Positions 1-9,200 of a DNA stretch of 60,585 nt are shown here, one piece after another (position 1 is the first letter of the stretch; the number at the start of each line of letters is the position of its first letter). Origin of the DNA: Rhodococcus sp. KRD162. GTDB taxonomy: Bacteria > Actinomycetota > Actinomycetes > Mycobacteriales > Mycobacteriaceae. The notes below the pieces were generated by a model that was not told where the DNA came from, did no database searches, and saw nothing but the letters and a program-made list of their open reading frames with translations. Position numbers and translations under genes: made by a program. The stretch covers positions 1-60,585 of the forward strand of contig NZ_JABFAU010000032.1 of the NCBI RefSeq assembly GCF_017168335.1. The letters run 5' to 3'.

Positions 1-104
1 GTTGTATGGTTCGTCTTGCTGAAGCGGTGTGTTGCCTTGGCGTCGTTGATGATTCGTTTTCGGTAGGAAAAGAGTTGCGTCACAGTGACGTTTCTCGGTA
101 GGGG

Positions 105-338
105 TTATGGACCTTTCGAGATCGTTGTTTCGGGCAGCTTTTTGGTCATACCTCGGTCGAGCATCCATTTGTCGATCGTTGCGTCTGTCCATCCTCTATG
201 GGTTCCGATCGTGGCGTCATGTTCGGGGAGTAGGCCTTTGCGGGCGTATCCCTTGAGGGTGTTGACGGCGAGGTTTGTCTTGGCGGCGACGTCGCGAAGT
301 GAGAGGTAGTGGATCACCTCTTGATCATAGAAGTGCAC
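105..338 (-). CDS. small helix-turn-helix DNA-binding protein (MerR/AlpA type)
   Basis: A 77-residue protein whose core LSLRDVAAKTNLAVNTLKGY is a typical helix-turn-helix of the MerR/excisionase class. It is followed by a winged segment (RKGLLPEHDATIGTHRGWTD) and a final helix that begins DKWMLDR, the way single-domain AlpA-type regulators end. It has no second domain. The start is a GTG without a clear ribosome binding site, so an internal GTG seven codons later is possible. It is divergent from parA, and the intergenic region holds a perfect palindrome that it could bind. Likely a transcription regulator of the adjacent partition/replication genes or of itself; the target is inferred from position only. 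Confidence 0.75.
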   Translation of the reverse strand: MHFYDQEVIHYLSLRDVAAKTNLAVNTLKGYARKGLLPEHDATIGTHRGWTDATIDKWMLDRGMTKKLPETTISKGP

Positions 339-350
339 GGGGCTTGCAAT

Positions 351-370
351 GTAGACCCGATCGGGTCTAC
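351..370. promoter_or_regulatory. perfect 20-bp palindrome, candidate operator or parS
   Basis: GTAGACCCGATCGGGTCTAC is its own reverse complement over all 20 bases. It lies between the divergent HTH gene and parA, 131 bases upstream of the parA start. It is placed to be the operator of the HTH protein or a ParB/ParA binding site. No second copy was noticed by eye in the window. Confidence 0.6.
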
Positions 371-395
371 GCTGTGAACACGCGGGACGTAAATC

Positions 396-411
396 GTGAC
401 CTGAAGGTCAC
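396..411. promoter_or_regulatory. inverted repeat GTGACCT-GA-AGGTCAC upstream of parA
   Basis: Perfect 7-bp arms separated by GA, 90 bases upstream of parA. A further GTGACC half-site follows at about 425, and a small TCCCG/CGGGA inverted repeat sits at 465-478. Together with the palindrome at 351-370 these make the whole parA upstream region rich in dyad symmetry, as expected for autoregulated par operons. Confidence 0.45.
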
Positions 412-501
412 AAATTACGTATCCTGTGACCACTGCGGAAACCAATTCGCAGGCCCGGTAGTAGTCCCGGTAACGGGATGAAATAGACGGAGGAAGAGAA
501 T

Positions 502-1164
502 ATGGCTGTTTATGTCCTGCTCAATCAAAAGGGCGGCGTCGGCAAATCCACGCTGACAGTGAATCTCGCGGCTGTGACCGCCGAAGCCACACAGGAACCC
601 GATACGGAGAATCAGTCCGTTCTCGCGGTCTCTGTGGACCCGCAGGGCTCGGCCACCTGGTGGTCGGAACGAGTGGACGATCTCCCGTTCGTGATCACGC
701 AGGAAGACAATCCGGAGACACTTCGTGGATTGTCCGACCTGACCAATTTTTCCAGCATTTTCGTCGACACTCCCGGCTGGCTCGGAGCCGGTGGTGACGA
801 TCCCATGATCAAGGTTTTGATGGAAGCTGCTGACCTGGTGGTCATTCCGACGCTTCCGCAGCCTCTGGCCTTTGATCCGACTGCCCGAACTGTGGAGGTG
901 GTCCAGTCGTACGGGATTCCCTACGTCGTCGTCATCAACGGCTGGGATCCCCGAGACGGCAAAGCATCCCTCACCGATACACAGAACCTCATCAAGGGGC
1001 AGGGCTGGCCACTGGCGAAGACCGTCATCCGCCAGTACCGCATCCACACCAACGCCGCCGCCGAAGGCCGGGTAGTCACCAGCTACCCCGACAACAAGAT
1101 CAGCTTCAACGCGCGCAGTGACTTCCAGAAACTCGCACTCGAACTCGCGACGGGCCGGTGGTGA
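502..1164 (+). CDS. parA: ParA-family partition ATPase (first par locus)
   Basis: A 220-residue ParA/MinD-type ATPase that moves plasmid copies to daughter cells with its ParB partner. The deviant Walker A motif is at residues 9-17 (QKGGVGKST). A second signature SVDPQGSATWW is at about 48, and FVDTPG (Walker B region) at about 90. It is shorter than type Ia ParA proteins and lacks an N-terminal HTH, fitting the small ParA subgroup. The start has a good Shine-Dalgarno (GGAGGA). The stop codon lies inside the start region of parB (overlap 1158-1164), so the two are translationally coupled. Confidence 0.92.
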   Translation: MAVYVLLNQKGGVGKSTLTVNLAAVTAEATQEPDTENQSVLAVSVDPQGSATWWSERVDDLPFVITQEDNPETLRGLSDLTNFSSIFVDTPGWLGAGGDDPMIKVLMEAADLVVIPTLPQPLAFDPTARTVEVVQSYGIPYVVVINGWDPRDGKASLTDTQNLIKGQGWPLAKTVIRQYRIHTNAAAEGRVVTSYPDNKISFNARSDFQKLALELATGRW

Positions 1165-2078
1165 CTGTGGCTACCAAGCGCACTAGTTTCGCCGATCTTG
1201 GTGGGGCGATCGGAAAGAATTCCCCCATTGGTGGCGCGAAGATTCGGGAAACGAACAAGCCCGTCACAGCAGGTGCCGAGGGTGTTTTCCTTGCGAATGT
1301 GCCGGTGGAGAAGCTCGCCGGGAATCCCCGCAATCCCCGCGACGAGCTCAAGAACCTCGAGGACCTCTCCAGCATCGTCGACGTTCAGCTGCAGCCCGGC
1401 TCCGCCGTCACTCGCGAGACATGGCTGAAGGTGTTCCCCGGTGACGACACCGAGATCGGTGAGGCCGAATACATTGTCGTAACCGGAAATCGGCGTCTCG
1501 CTGCAGCTCGGGAGTACGGCCGACCCGGCTTGGACGTGGTGGTTCGTGACTCGCTCGCCGCCAGCCCCGCATCGGTCCTGACTTCCGCGATGCTCGAAAA
1601 CATCGCCCGCGAAGACTTCGACGTCATCGAAGAAGCGAAGGCCGTGGAGATGCTCGTCAAGGAGCTTTCCACGGCTGCAGCGGCTGCCACGATGCTCAAG
1701 AAAAGCACCGCTTGGGTATCGACGCGCCGCGCGCTGCTCAATCTCACCCCCGAGCTGCAGGAGAAGTTGCGGGCAGGGGAGTTGGGTGTCCGGGAGGCAC
1801 GCGCGCTGGTGAAGGTTCCTCGCGAGGAGCAGGTCGCGGCATGGTTGGCGGAGTTGGAACGTAAGGAAGCTCCGCCGGTTCCGCCGGAAGATCCGAAGCC
1901 GAGCCCTTCGGATGCCGAGAAGAACGATGATGAGGATCGTCCCGAGGTGACTCCGGTCGACAAGATCGTCAAAGCGTTCAAGAACGCGAAGGCGGATCCG
2001 GAGACGGCGACAGCGGCTCTCGAAGAGTTCTTCGACCCCGCCGACCTGATTCAGATCAAGCACCTGATCAAGGGTTAA
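1158..2078 (+). CDS. parB: ParB-family partition protein
   Basis: Centromere-binding partner of ParA, 306 residues. The N-terminal ParB/Srx-like domain (about residues 40-150) ends in the hallmark VVTGNRRLAAAREYG. It is followed by a helical DNA-binding region around 150-230 with AAAAATMLKKSTAWVSTRRA, and a charged C-terminal tail. Start codons GTG at 1158, 1161 and 1167 are all possible; the overlap with the parA stop favours coupled translation. The spacing to the next gene is about 70 bases and contains a long hairpin. Confidence 0.9.
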   Translation: MVTVATKRTSFADLGGAIGKNSPIGGAKIRETNKPVTAGAEGVFLANVPVEKLAGNPRNPRDELKNLEDLSSIVDVQLQPGSAVTRETWLKVFPGDDTEIGEAEYIVVTGNRRLAAAREYGRPGLDVVVRDSLAASPASVLTSAMLENIAREDFDVIEEAKAVEMLVKELSTAAAAATMLKKSTAWVSTRRALLNLTPELQEKLRAGELGVREARALVKVPREEQVAAWLAELERKEAPPVPPEDPKPSPSDAEKNDDEDRPEVTPVDKIVKAFKNAKADPETATAALEEFFDPADLIQIKHLIKG

Positions 2079-2090
2079 TGAGTTTCTTTC

Positions 2091-2128
2091 AGTGGCTGCC
2101 AGGCGTTTTCGTCTGCCTGGCAGCCACT
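2091..2128 (+). terminator. 14-bp-arm hairpin between parB and the polymerase-like gene
   Basis: AGTGGCTGCCAGGC at 2091-2104 pairs perfectly with GCCTGGCAGCCACT at 2115-2128 around a 10-base loop. No U tract follows. The Shine-Dalgarno and start of the next gene come 10-24 bases later, so it could be a weak terminator for parAB or a transcript structure that limits expression of the downstream replication gene. Confidence 0.7.
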
Positions 2129-2151
2129 GTCGTCCCGAGAGGAGGTTGGAC

Positions 2152-4080
2152 ATGTCTGAAGTAGAAGGTCAGTTGTCGCTGTTCGGCGATGTCGACGAGT
2201 CTGTCGACGGTGGGCTCGTCGATCCCGCGACCACGCGACCCGCGTCGGGGGAAGCTGCCGATACGGCTGACGACAGGACTCCCGCTTCGTCTGTCGAGCC
2301 CGAAGCTGATCAGGACCCGCCCGTCGCCGACGCCGAGGAAACAGCCGCTGAATTGGCCGCTGAGCCCGCAAGTGCCGTTGAGGGTGGCGATGGCGGAGCT
2401 GACGTTGCCGAGCCGTCAGGCGAGGATGTAGAGCCCACTGCGGAGGCCTCGGAGGAAGCTCGCCCCGCGCTTCGTGCGTCGACAGCGGCCGATGATCACG
2501 CGATGATCCTCACCGACACCGGAAGCTACCTACCGTCAGGTGCGTACCTCGCCGGTCCCGTCGACGACATCAACAAGCTCACACGCCTGATCGACTGGAT
2601 GATGAACCGAAAAGGCCTGGTGCCGAAGGGCAGTGCGCCGCAGGTGTGGCTGGTCGGCACAGGAATCCTGGAAAGCCTGGGATGGTACGTCGCCGCTGAC
2701 GAGCTCGAATTCGAAACCCCCGCCGAAGCTCGTGCCATGGTGTTGGCGGAACTAGCACCGCGGATCCAGAACTCGATGGCGCCCTTGATGAGCCAGGGCT
2801 GGGAAATTCGCGGTGAACCCGGTGATCGCATCCACCTGACCCGCAACCTGGGCAACGGTCGCCGCATGGTCGATCTGATTCTCGAAGGCTATGCCTGGGC
2901 GATCTCCTCACGGGCAAAGGACCTCGGAATCCTCGGTACCGGTGACGATCTCCCCGAAGGCCCCATGGCTGAAGCCGCCGAGATCGGGCGCCGAATCGCG
3001 TGGAGCGTCGAGCATCTCGGCGTACTGCCAGGCCCGACCGCCACCCGCACCGCGGCCGACATCTTCGATCAGATCATGCAGAGCCGTCGCGGCAATACCT
3101 CACGGGGCCGGGGCAAGTCCTCCGACGCCGGGAAGACTCGCGGCGCGGTCATCGACACCGCCGGTCCGGTTCCGATGCTCGACGGGCAGCTGCACGGCGA
3201 GATCGAACCCCGCACCTGGTGGGCACGCACCCTCGACGCCGACGATCTCGCCGGTGTCGACCGGGTGATCTCGATCGACCAGCGGGCCTCGTACCTGGCC
3301 AGCGCCGGTTCGGATTCGTTCGGCTGGGGGAGACCCGACCATGTCGCCATCGGAGCGGATCGTCGTGCGCGGGAAGAGAAAACGCCGTACGGGCTGTGGC
3401 GGGTGACGTTGCCTGCCGGGAATTCGATCGCGTTGCCGGAGAAGCTGCCGTTGCCGCATCCGCACATGAAGTACGACAGCATCGTCACCACGTGGGTCAC
3501 CAGCGTCAGTTTGGAGGCACTGACCTCACCTGTCGCCGACGGCGGCGCAGGTCTGGACCTCGACGACCTCGAGCTGGACGAGGCGTGGGTGTGGCCGAAT
3601 CAGGGCCGCGCACTGGAAGCGTGGGCGACGCGGCTGCGTAAAGCCCGCGCTGTCGCCGTCGAGAGCGGCGACACGGTGATGAAAGGGCACGTCGGCAACA
3701 TCTACAAGCGGTACATCGGCCGGATGCTCAACCCCGACCAGTGGCGGGCATCGAACAAGCAGCACCACCATCAGCCGGTGTGGCGGGCAACGATCATGGC
3801 GTCGTCACGTCAGCGTTCCCGCCGGGCCGCTATGGCGTTGGCGGACAAGACAGGTCGCTGGCCTTTCCAGGCGTTCGCGGACGCGCTCACCTACGTTGCG
3901 GGGCCGGACGACGAGCTGGCCGATATGTCGCCGTACCTGGGTAAGTTGGTGTTCGAGAAGGGCGCACCGCTGACGGAGAAGCAGATCTCCACATTGGCGA
4001 ATGCCTCGGATGTGAATGTGTTGCGCACGTTGGTCGGAGAGATTCTCGGCGGCGACATCGACGAAGACGAGAGAGAGTAG
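2152..4080 (+). CDS. DNA-polymerase-B-like (palm motif) protein, stand-alone paralogue
   Basis: A 642-residue protein beginning at an ATG with a strong GAGAGGAGGT site. Residues 1-125 are acidic and low complexity. From about 125 to 600 it is collinear with the last ~520 residues of the giant protein at 38554-43896. Three motifs recall family B polymerases: IDQRASYLAS near 372 (motif A, DxxSLYP), KGHVGNIYKRYIGRM near 510 (motif B), and LTYVAGPDDE near 580 (motif C, YxDTDS). Between them lie a WRVTLP strand and WVTSVSLEAL / EAWVW segments like those of protein-primed polymerases. The first motif C aspartate is not conserved, so catalysis is doubtful. The family assignment is my inference from motif order. 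The gene is followed after 2 bases by a terminal-protein-like gene. Confidence 0.6.
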   Translation: MSEVEGQLSLFGDVDESVDGGLVDPATTRPASGEAADTADDRTPASSVEPEADQDPPVADAEETAAELAAEPASAVEGGDGGADVAEPSGEDVEPTAEASEEARPALRASTAADDHAMILTDTGSYLPSGAYLAGPVDDINKLTRLIDWMMNRKGLVPKGSAPQVWLVGTGILESLGWYVAADELEFETPAEARAMVLAELAPRIQNSMAPLMSQGWEIRGEPGDRIHLTRNLGNGRRMVDLILEGYAWAISSRAKDLGILGTGDDLPEGPMAEAAEIGRRIAWSVEHLGVLPGPTATRTAADIFDQIMQSRRGNTSRGRGKSSDAGKTRGAVIDTAGPVPMLDGQLHGEIEPRTWWARTLDADDLAGVDRVISIDQRASYLASAGSDSFGWGRPDHVAIGADRRAREEKTPYGLWRVTLPAGNSIALPEKLPLPHPHMKYDSIVTTWVTSVSLEALTSPVADGGAGLDLDDLELDEAWVWPNQGRALEAWATRLRKARAVAVESGDTVMKGHVGNIYKRYIGRMLNPDQWRASNKQHHHQPVWRATIMASSRQRSRRAAMALADKTGRWPFQAFADALTYVAGPDDELADMSPYLGKLVFEKGAPLTEKQISTLANASDVNVLRTLVGEILGGDIDEDERE

Positions 4081-4082
4081 CG

Positions 4083-4910
4083 ATGGCCCAGATCAGGCCC
4101 CGCATCACCGGCCGCAAGAGCACGGGCGAGAAGCCTTCGAAGTTCCGCGACGCCAGTGGCGCGACCGTACAGATCGACCCGGTTGCAGCGAAAACACTGG
4201 CATCGTCGGTGGTTTCGTCGCCAGTCAAGCGTGTCTCACGGCTGACCGGCGACGTCTCGGTACCGGAACTGCGGACGCAGATCGGCTACGACGGCTTACG
4301 TGCAGCTGCTGTGGCCGCAGGCCGCAAGGAACCGTCGATGCGGACTTTGCAGCGTTGGGTGCAGCGCAACCACATTCCGCACGCAGCGGTGGAGGAAGGT
4401 GCTCAGCGCCGGGCGTCGGTGGAGCGTCTGGGCGGCGTCCAGGTCGTGGCCGCGATGCTGCAGCGTTCACCGTCGTCGGTGTATCGCTGGCAGTCGGGGA
4501 AGACGAATCGCCTGCGCGGTCCCGCTGGTGTCGAGATGGCGAACGCGAAGACGCTTGACGCGATGCGTGAGGCGAAGGCGTTCAATCCGGATGGGACGTT
4601 GCGCCGTGCGGAGGTGACTGTCACTGCGACGGTGGAGGTTCGGTACAACGGCCAAGAGGGCTACGAGCATCGGGACCGGAAATTGTTCCGATTCGCCGAG
4701 GACACCACCCCGATGTCGCCGACCGACTTGTGGGAGTTGGGGCATGCGTTGGCGCGCGGAGCGTTTGGTGATGCTGTGGGTGTGATCGAGCGTTTCGCGT
4801 CGACGGCGTACCCGGACAATCAGGCGTCGGGTGGGTTGTCGCAGTACGACGACGGGAACGGCTTCCATTTCGAGGAAGTGCATGACATCGACATCGTGTG
4901 GTTGCGCTAG
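4083..4910 (+). CDS. HTH protein with terminal-protein (Tpg)-like C-terminus
   Basis: 275 residues. The middle carries two helix-turn-helix-like stretches (MRTLQRWVQRNHIP near 90 and VVAAMLQRSPSSVYRWQSG near 125). The C-terminus (PMSPTDLWELGHALARG ... FHFEEVHDIDI) aligns by eye with the C-terminus of the protein at 37900-38550 (GMSPSDVESMWSAYERGG ... WTFESIDNISI). The same layout recalls Tpg, the telomere terminal protein of Streptomyces linear replicons, whose C-terminus ends in a similar FTDIDYxD pattern; that comparison is from memory. It starts 2 bases after the polymerase-like gene, so the pair forms a cassette. Role proposed: DNA-end or origin binding and priming; alternatively a plain replication regulator. 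Confidence 0.6.
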   Translation: MAQIRPRITGRKSTGEKPSKFRDASGATVQIDPVAAKTLASSVVSSPVKRVSRLTGDVSVPELRTQIGYDGLRAAAVAAGRKEPSMRTLQRWVQRNHIPHAAVEEGAQRRASVERLGGVQVVAAMLQRSPSSVYRWQSGKTNRLRGPAGVEMANAKTLDAMREAKAFNPDGTLRRAEVTVTATVEVRYNGQEGYEHRDRKLFRFAEDTTPMSPTDLWELGHALARGAFGDAVGVIERFASTAYPDNQASGGLSQYDDGNGFHFEEVHDIDIVWLR

Positions 4911-4932
4911 CAACCGGCGAGGGTTGGTGGAG

Positions 4933-4966
4933 AACGGGGCGGCGCCATACGGCGGCGCCCCGTTTC
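4933..4966 (+). terminator. rho-independent terminator after the first replication cassette
   Basis: AACGGGGCG at 4933-4941 pairs with CGCCCCGTT at 4956-4964, with further pairing inside the loop, followed by TTTCTT. It lies 22 bases after the stop of the HTH/terminal-protein-like gene. Confidence 0.75.
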
Positions 4967-4969
4967 TTG

Positions 4970-5284
4970 CTGCGTGGACCCGTTTGGGTGTCTGAGATCG
5001 CCGTGTGGCTGTCGAGTTGCGGTCTGAGAAGTCGACGGATGCCCTAGAGAGTCTGATTGGGGGAGCGGGACTCTCAGCGCCCGAGGGGGTGTGGCCAGGT
5101 CAGGTTCGTGGGCGGGCGGGTGCCCGCGGTTTCCGAGGCTGACACGACAGCGCCGCAACCCGATAAACTCACATCGGCAATTTGGTTGCAGGACAATAGT
5201 TTTAGAAAGATTCGATCCAATGCCGGCCCGGCCTTCTGCGGAATCACGCACTTCCCTTGCAACGGCATCGACGAGGAGAACACA
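4970..5284 (+). other. noncoding leader upstream of the cysteine-rich gene
   Basis: About 300 bases without a convincing gene. It holds a hairpin with arms GAGAGTC (about 5053) and GACTCTC (about 5075) and an AT-richer stretch around 5175-5220 (TTGGTTGCAGGACAATAGTT) that may hold the promoter for the gene at 5285. An in-frame extension back to 5057 exists, but its residues look unlike protein. Confidence 0.4.
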
Positions 5285-6151
5285 TTGACCGACCATCTGG
5301 ACGATCCGGAGATCGTCGACGAGGACCCCGTGACGGCGCTCGCCAAGAAAATGCTGAACGACGCCTACGACTTTGACACCGCCTGGGACGAACTTCCCGA
5401 AAAACGAGCCCGCGCCCTGCTTTACGCCAAAGCGGCGCACGAGCACTTCTCCACCGTCATCGCCGCGCACGGGGGCCAGGCCTTCACAGCCGCCGACCTG
5501 GCCGATCTGCGAAACGTTCTCTGGGAAAACGACGGACACGCCAGCTCCCGCGCGCGCCTGCGTCGCCTTGTCCCGGCGATCGACGACGCGATCGTGGTAC
5601 CCGACCCGGCGCTCACCCCGGTCGCCGCAGCTCTGGACACCGATACGCCCTGCCAGCACACGTGGGTGCACGCCGAGGTCCGATTTACGACGGAGAACGG
5701 GAACATCCGAGGCCCCTTCGACGGCGAGCAATGCACGTCGTGCCCGGCCGTCAGATACGGAGGTCAGGTGTTCGATCCGGCGCTGCCGGAACCGAAGTCC
5801 TGCACCGGCGGTCAACCGTTCCACTGGTCAGCGTTCGGTGCGAGGTATCCGGACACCGTCTGCGTCGACGGGCAGTGCGCCGACCTCGGCGCCGACTACT
5901 CGACGGCCGCGGGCATCGCGTGCCCGTTCTGCGATCCGTCCGGGTTCTTCGACTACCAGTTCGGCGGCGCGTACACCGAGCCGACGTGCGGGACGTGCGG
6001 GCTTCGCGGGATCGACCCGGCCGAGGTGACCTTCCACGACGGACCTGCGTTGACGTGCACGGTGTTTTGCTCGAGGTGTGCGTCGGAGCAGCCTGCGGCG
6101 ATGCGTGAGTATCCACCCACCGACGCTCAGGCATCACTTACCTCCCGTTGA
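5285..6151 (+). CDS. cysteine-rich protein with multiple CxxC pairs, unknown function
   Basis: A protein of about 288 residues if it starts at the TTG at 5285, which has a good GACGAGGAGA site. The N-terminal half is acidic and helical. From about residue 120 to the end, CxxC pairs recur (CTSC, CPFC, CGTC, CSRC) with extra cysteines and histidines, arranged like two or three zinc ribbons. It stands alone, convergent to eccC across a shared terminator. I do not recognise the family. The pattern suggests a zinc-binding nucleic-acid or protein adaptor; that is inference. Confidence 0.7.
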   Translation: MTDHLDDPEIVDEDPVTALAKKMLNDAYDFDTAWDELPEKRARALLYAKAAHEHFSTVIAAHGGQAFTAADLADLRNVLWENDGHASSRARLRRLVPAIDDAIVVPDPALTPVAAALDTDTPCQHTWVHAEVRFTTENGNIRGPFDGEQCTSCPAVRYGGQVFDPALPEPKSCTGGQPFHWSAFGARYPDTVCVDGQCADLGADYSTAAGIACPFCDPSGFFDYQFGGAYTEPTCGTCGLRGIDPAEVTFHDGPALTCTVFCSRCASEQPAAMREYPPTDAQASLTSR

Positions 6152-6167
6152 ACGCTCGAACACACAA

Positions 6168-6205
6168 CTGCGGCGCCCCACCTGGTGAAAGGTGGGGCGC
6201 CGCAG
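6168..6205. terminator. bidirectional terminator between convergent genes
   Basis: CTGCGGCGCCCCACC (6168-6182) pairs perfectly with GGTGGGGCGCCGCAG (6191-6205) across an 8-base loop. Flanking ACACAA/TTGTGT extend the symmetry. It separates the plus-strand cysteine-rich gene from the 3' end of eccC. Confidence 0.85.
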
Positions 6206-6222
6206 TCGTTGTGTGTCCGGGC

Positions 6223-9200
6223 TCAGGACTCCTGGGCTGGGGGATCGAACGGGGGATGGAACGAGGTCTGCACGATCGGGTGCCCGTTATTCGAACTGGG
6301 CGAGTACAGCTGCCCCAGGCCTGGTCGGCGGCGAGCGAACATGATCTTGCCGTCCGCTGAACTGTACGAACCTGCAACGGGCTCGGTGGAGGTGCCCGAC
6401 AGAAGCAGGATGTCAGCATTCGACGAGATCAGCGCCTTGTAGAACGCCGACCCGTTGCGGCGGGTCATGTACTGGTTCGTGGTCTCCGTCGCGAAGACCT
6501 GCAGGCCCATACTCATGCCCAACGCCTGCTGCGCGGCGATAGCGGTGTTCAGCGCGTCCGTCGGCGCGGCGTCCCAGGATCCGGTCGACGTCAATGTCGT
6601 TGCCGGGTCGATGAACACGAAGATCTTCGGGCCGGTGTACCAGGTGCCCTCGGCGATCTCCTGCGGTCCGACGACTTCGAGATCGGGCTGACGCTTGGCG
6701 ATGATTTCCGCGATGTCTTCGGCGGCTTCCTGGATGCGGGCGGGCTGGTTTTCGTACCGGGCGAGCATGCCGAAGGCGCTGATCATCGCGGATTCGTTCA
6801 TCATCGTGAAGCCCGGATCGAAGAGGTAGATCTGTGCTTCGGCGGGTGTGTACTGCTCGATGATGCTGCGCAGCAACGACCGGACCACTGTGGTCTTGCC
6901 GGATCCGGGGTCGCCGACGATCATCATGTGTGATTTCTTGCGTCCGTCGTCGGTGGGCAGCGTGACCAAGCTCAGATCGTCTGCGGCGGCGCCGAGCGGC
7001 AACCCGCGCGGATCGCCCACCGCGAGGGCGTGCTGGTAGATCGGCCACACAGTGGCCCATTCGAGCTGATGAGGGACCGTGATGATCTTCGGTGCCCTGA
7101 CCTCCATCTCTCCGCCGTCGTCGGTGGGAATCACGTACTGCGAAGCGAGACGTTCACCGAGAGCGCGGATTCCGTCTCCGTAGTCAGCTTTCGGGTCGTA
7201 TGCGATCGGATCACTGCCGGGGATCGGTTCGATCGGGTCGAGCTGCGGGACGTAGATACGTGCGTGGTAGCCGACTGTGGGTTCGAGTACTCGTCCCGGC
7301 TGCCCGTCGGGGATCGTCGCGTACTTGGAGCGGATGTCGCGATCCCTGATGGCGGTGGTGAACTCGTTCGGGTTCGCCGACGGGTGCAGGATCCACAGTG
7401 CGAACTGGTTGTAGAAGGTGATCTTGTTCGACTCCATCTCACCGGCGATGACGAGGTGGATGCCGCGTGAGCCGCCGGAGGCAGCGATCTTGGTGAGCGC
7501 TGCGGTCCGCTGGTTGGCGATCGTGCCGCCGATACCTTCCTGCCGGACGTCGAGGAGATCGTTGACACCGTCGATGACCAGGAACATTTCGCCGTAGTGA
7601 TCACCGGGAACTGGTTCGTCGATCTTCGATGCGGCGTAGGCGGCGTAGTTCGCGACGCGGCGACGTTCGAACTCGTCGGTGCGGAGGGAAACAATGCGGG
7701 TGAACTCGGCGATGATGCGGTCGATCATCTCGTCGTCGTTGATCGAGGCGCGGCCACCGACGTTCGGGTAGTTCTCCATTTCCTGCAGCTTCGTGCCGCT
7801 GTCGATGAGATAGAACTGCACCTGCGTCGGCGCGTATGTCTGTGCGGCAGAAGCGATGATCGTCTGCAGGGTCGTCGACTTTCCGGTGCCGCGAGCACCG
7901 ACGACACGGATGTGTGCACCTGCTCCTTCTGGTCGGATCGTGTACGGCACCCGCTGGTGGTTGTACGGGTCGTCGAGATCGCCGATGCGGATCCGCAAGC
8001 CACTGTTGTCGGCGATGGGGAGCGTGGCGCCGTGGAAGCTGATCGGTGCAGTCAGGGTGGGCTGCCAGAGCGTTCTCGGCTGGATGTCCTGGTACTGGAT
8101 GAGGGCCTCGAGCAGAGCTTGGCGTTCTTCGGCGTAGTGGTCGGGGTTGACGACGGGTTCGTCGACGGTGACGACGGTGCCGTCGGTGTCGATGACTGTG
8201 GTGGTGGTGCTGATGGAGTTGAACGGGATCACGTCGTTGTCGGTGCCGGTGGTTTCGTCAACGTCGGCTCCGGAGACGCCGATGTCCACAGTCGGTGCCG
8301 CAGAGGGAATGTACGGGGCGTCGACCGGGAACCCCTGGATCAATGCCAGGCCGGAGTCTTTGCCGCTGCGCCGCAAATAGGCGTGTCCCTGGCCGCTTTG
8401 GAGGTTGATCGCGGCGTCGCTGCCGATCACGAACCGTGAGGCCGTGGAGCTGTTGACCGCGAGGCTGGTTCCGAAGGTGAGGTTGTTCTGGATGTCACCG
8501 ACAACGGTCTGGTCGATGAACTGCGAGGCGAGCATCAGGTGAACCCCCATGGAGCGGCCGACCTTGGTGATCTTGGAGAACAGTTTGAGGAAGTCACGGT
8601 TGTCGACGATGAATTCACCGAACTCGTCGATGATGACGAACAATTCCGGCAGCGGAGGCAGCTCCGGGTCCTTCGCACGCTTTTTGACGTATTCGAGGAT
8701 GCCGGGAACCTTGTGCTGGTCGAAGAATTCCTGACGCTTGTTCAGCTCACCGCGAATGACGATGTCCGCGCGTAGGAGGACGTCGAGGTCCCTCTCCAAG
8801 TTCGTGATGTTCGCGAGCACGTGCGGCAACTTTTCGAACCCCATGAACGTCGCGCCGCCCTTGAAGTCCATGAGGATGAACGTGACCTGGTCGGGGGAGT
8901 ACTTCGCTGCGAGTGAGAGCACCATCGGCTGCAGGAGGAACGATTTGCCGGTACCGGTGGCGCCCTGCATCGACCCGTGCGGGCCGGATCCGCCGACCGA
9001 GGACTCCGACAGGTTCAGATCTGCCAGCAGACCTGTAGGGAGCAGCGATGTTTCGTCGAGGATGTCGCCGATGGGGATGGTGCGTTCACGGTCGGTGGCG
9101 GTGCGCTTCCAGAACTCGTATGCATCGAAGGATTCGAGATCGTTGATACCGAGAGCCTTCAGATACGGGGTGCGGCCGGTCGAGACCGGTGCGGTGTCGA

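Noticed and set aside
415..1047. Minus-strand open frame across parA
   Set aside because: Antisense to parA, whose KGGVGKST motif and start site are clear.
2092..2151. Upstream start (20 extra residues) for the polymerase-like gene
   Set aside because: Those bases form the 14-bp hairpin, and a much better ribosome binding site stands before 2152.
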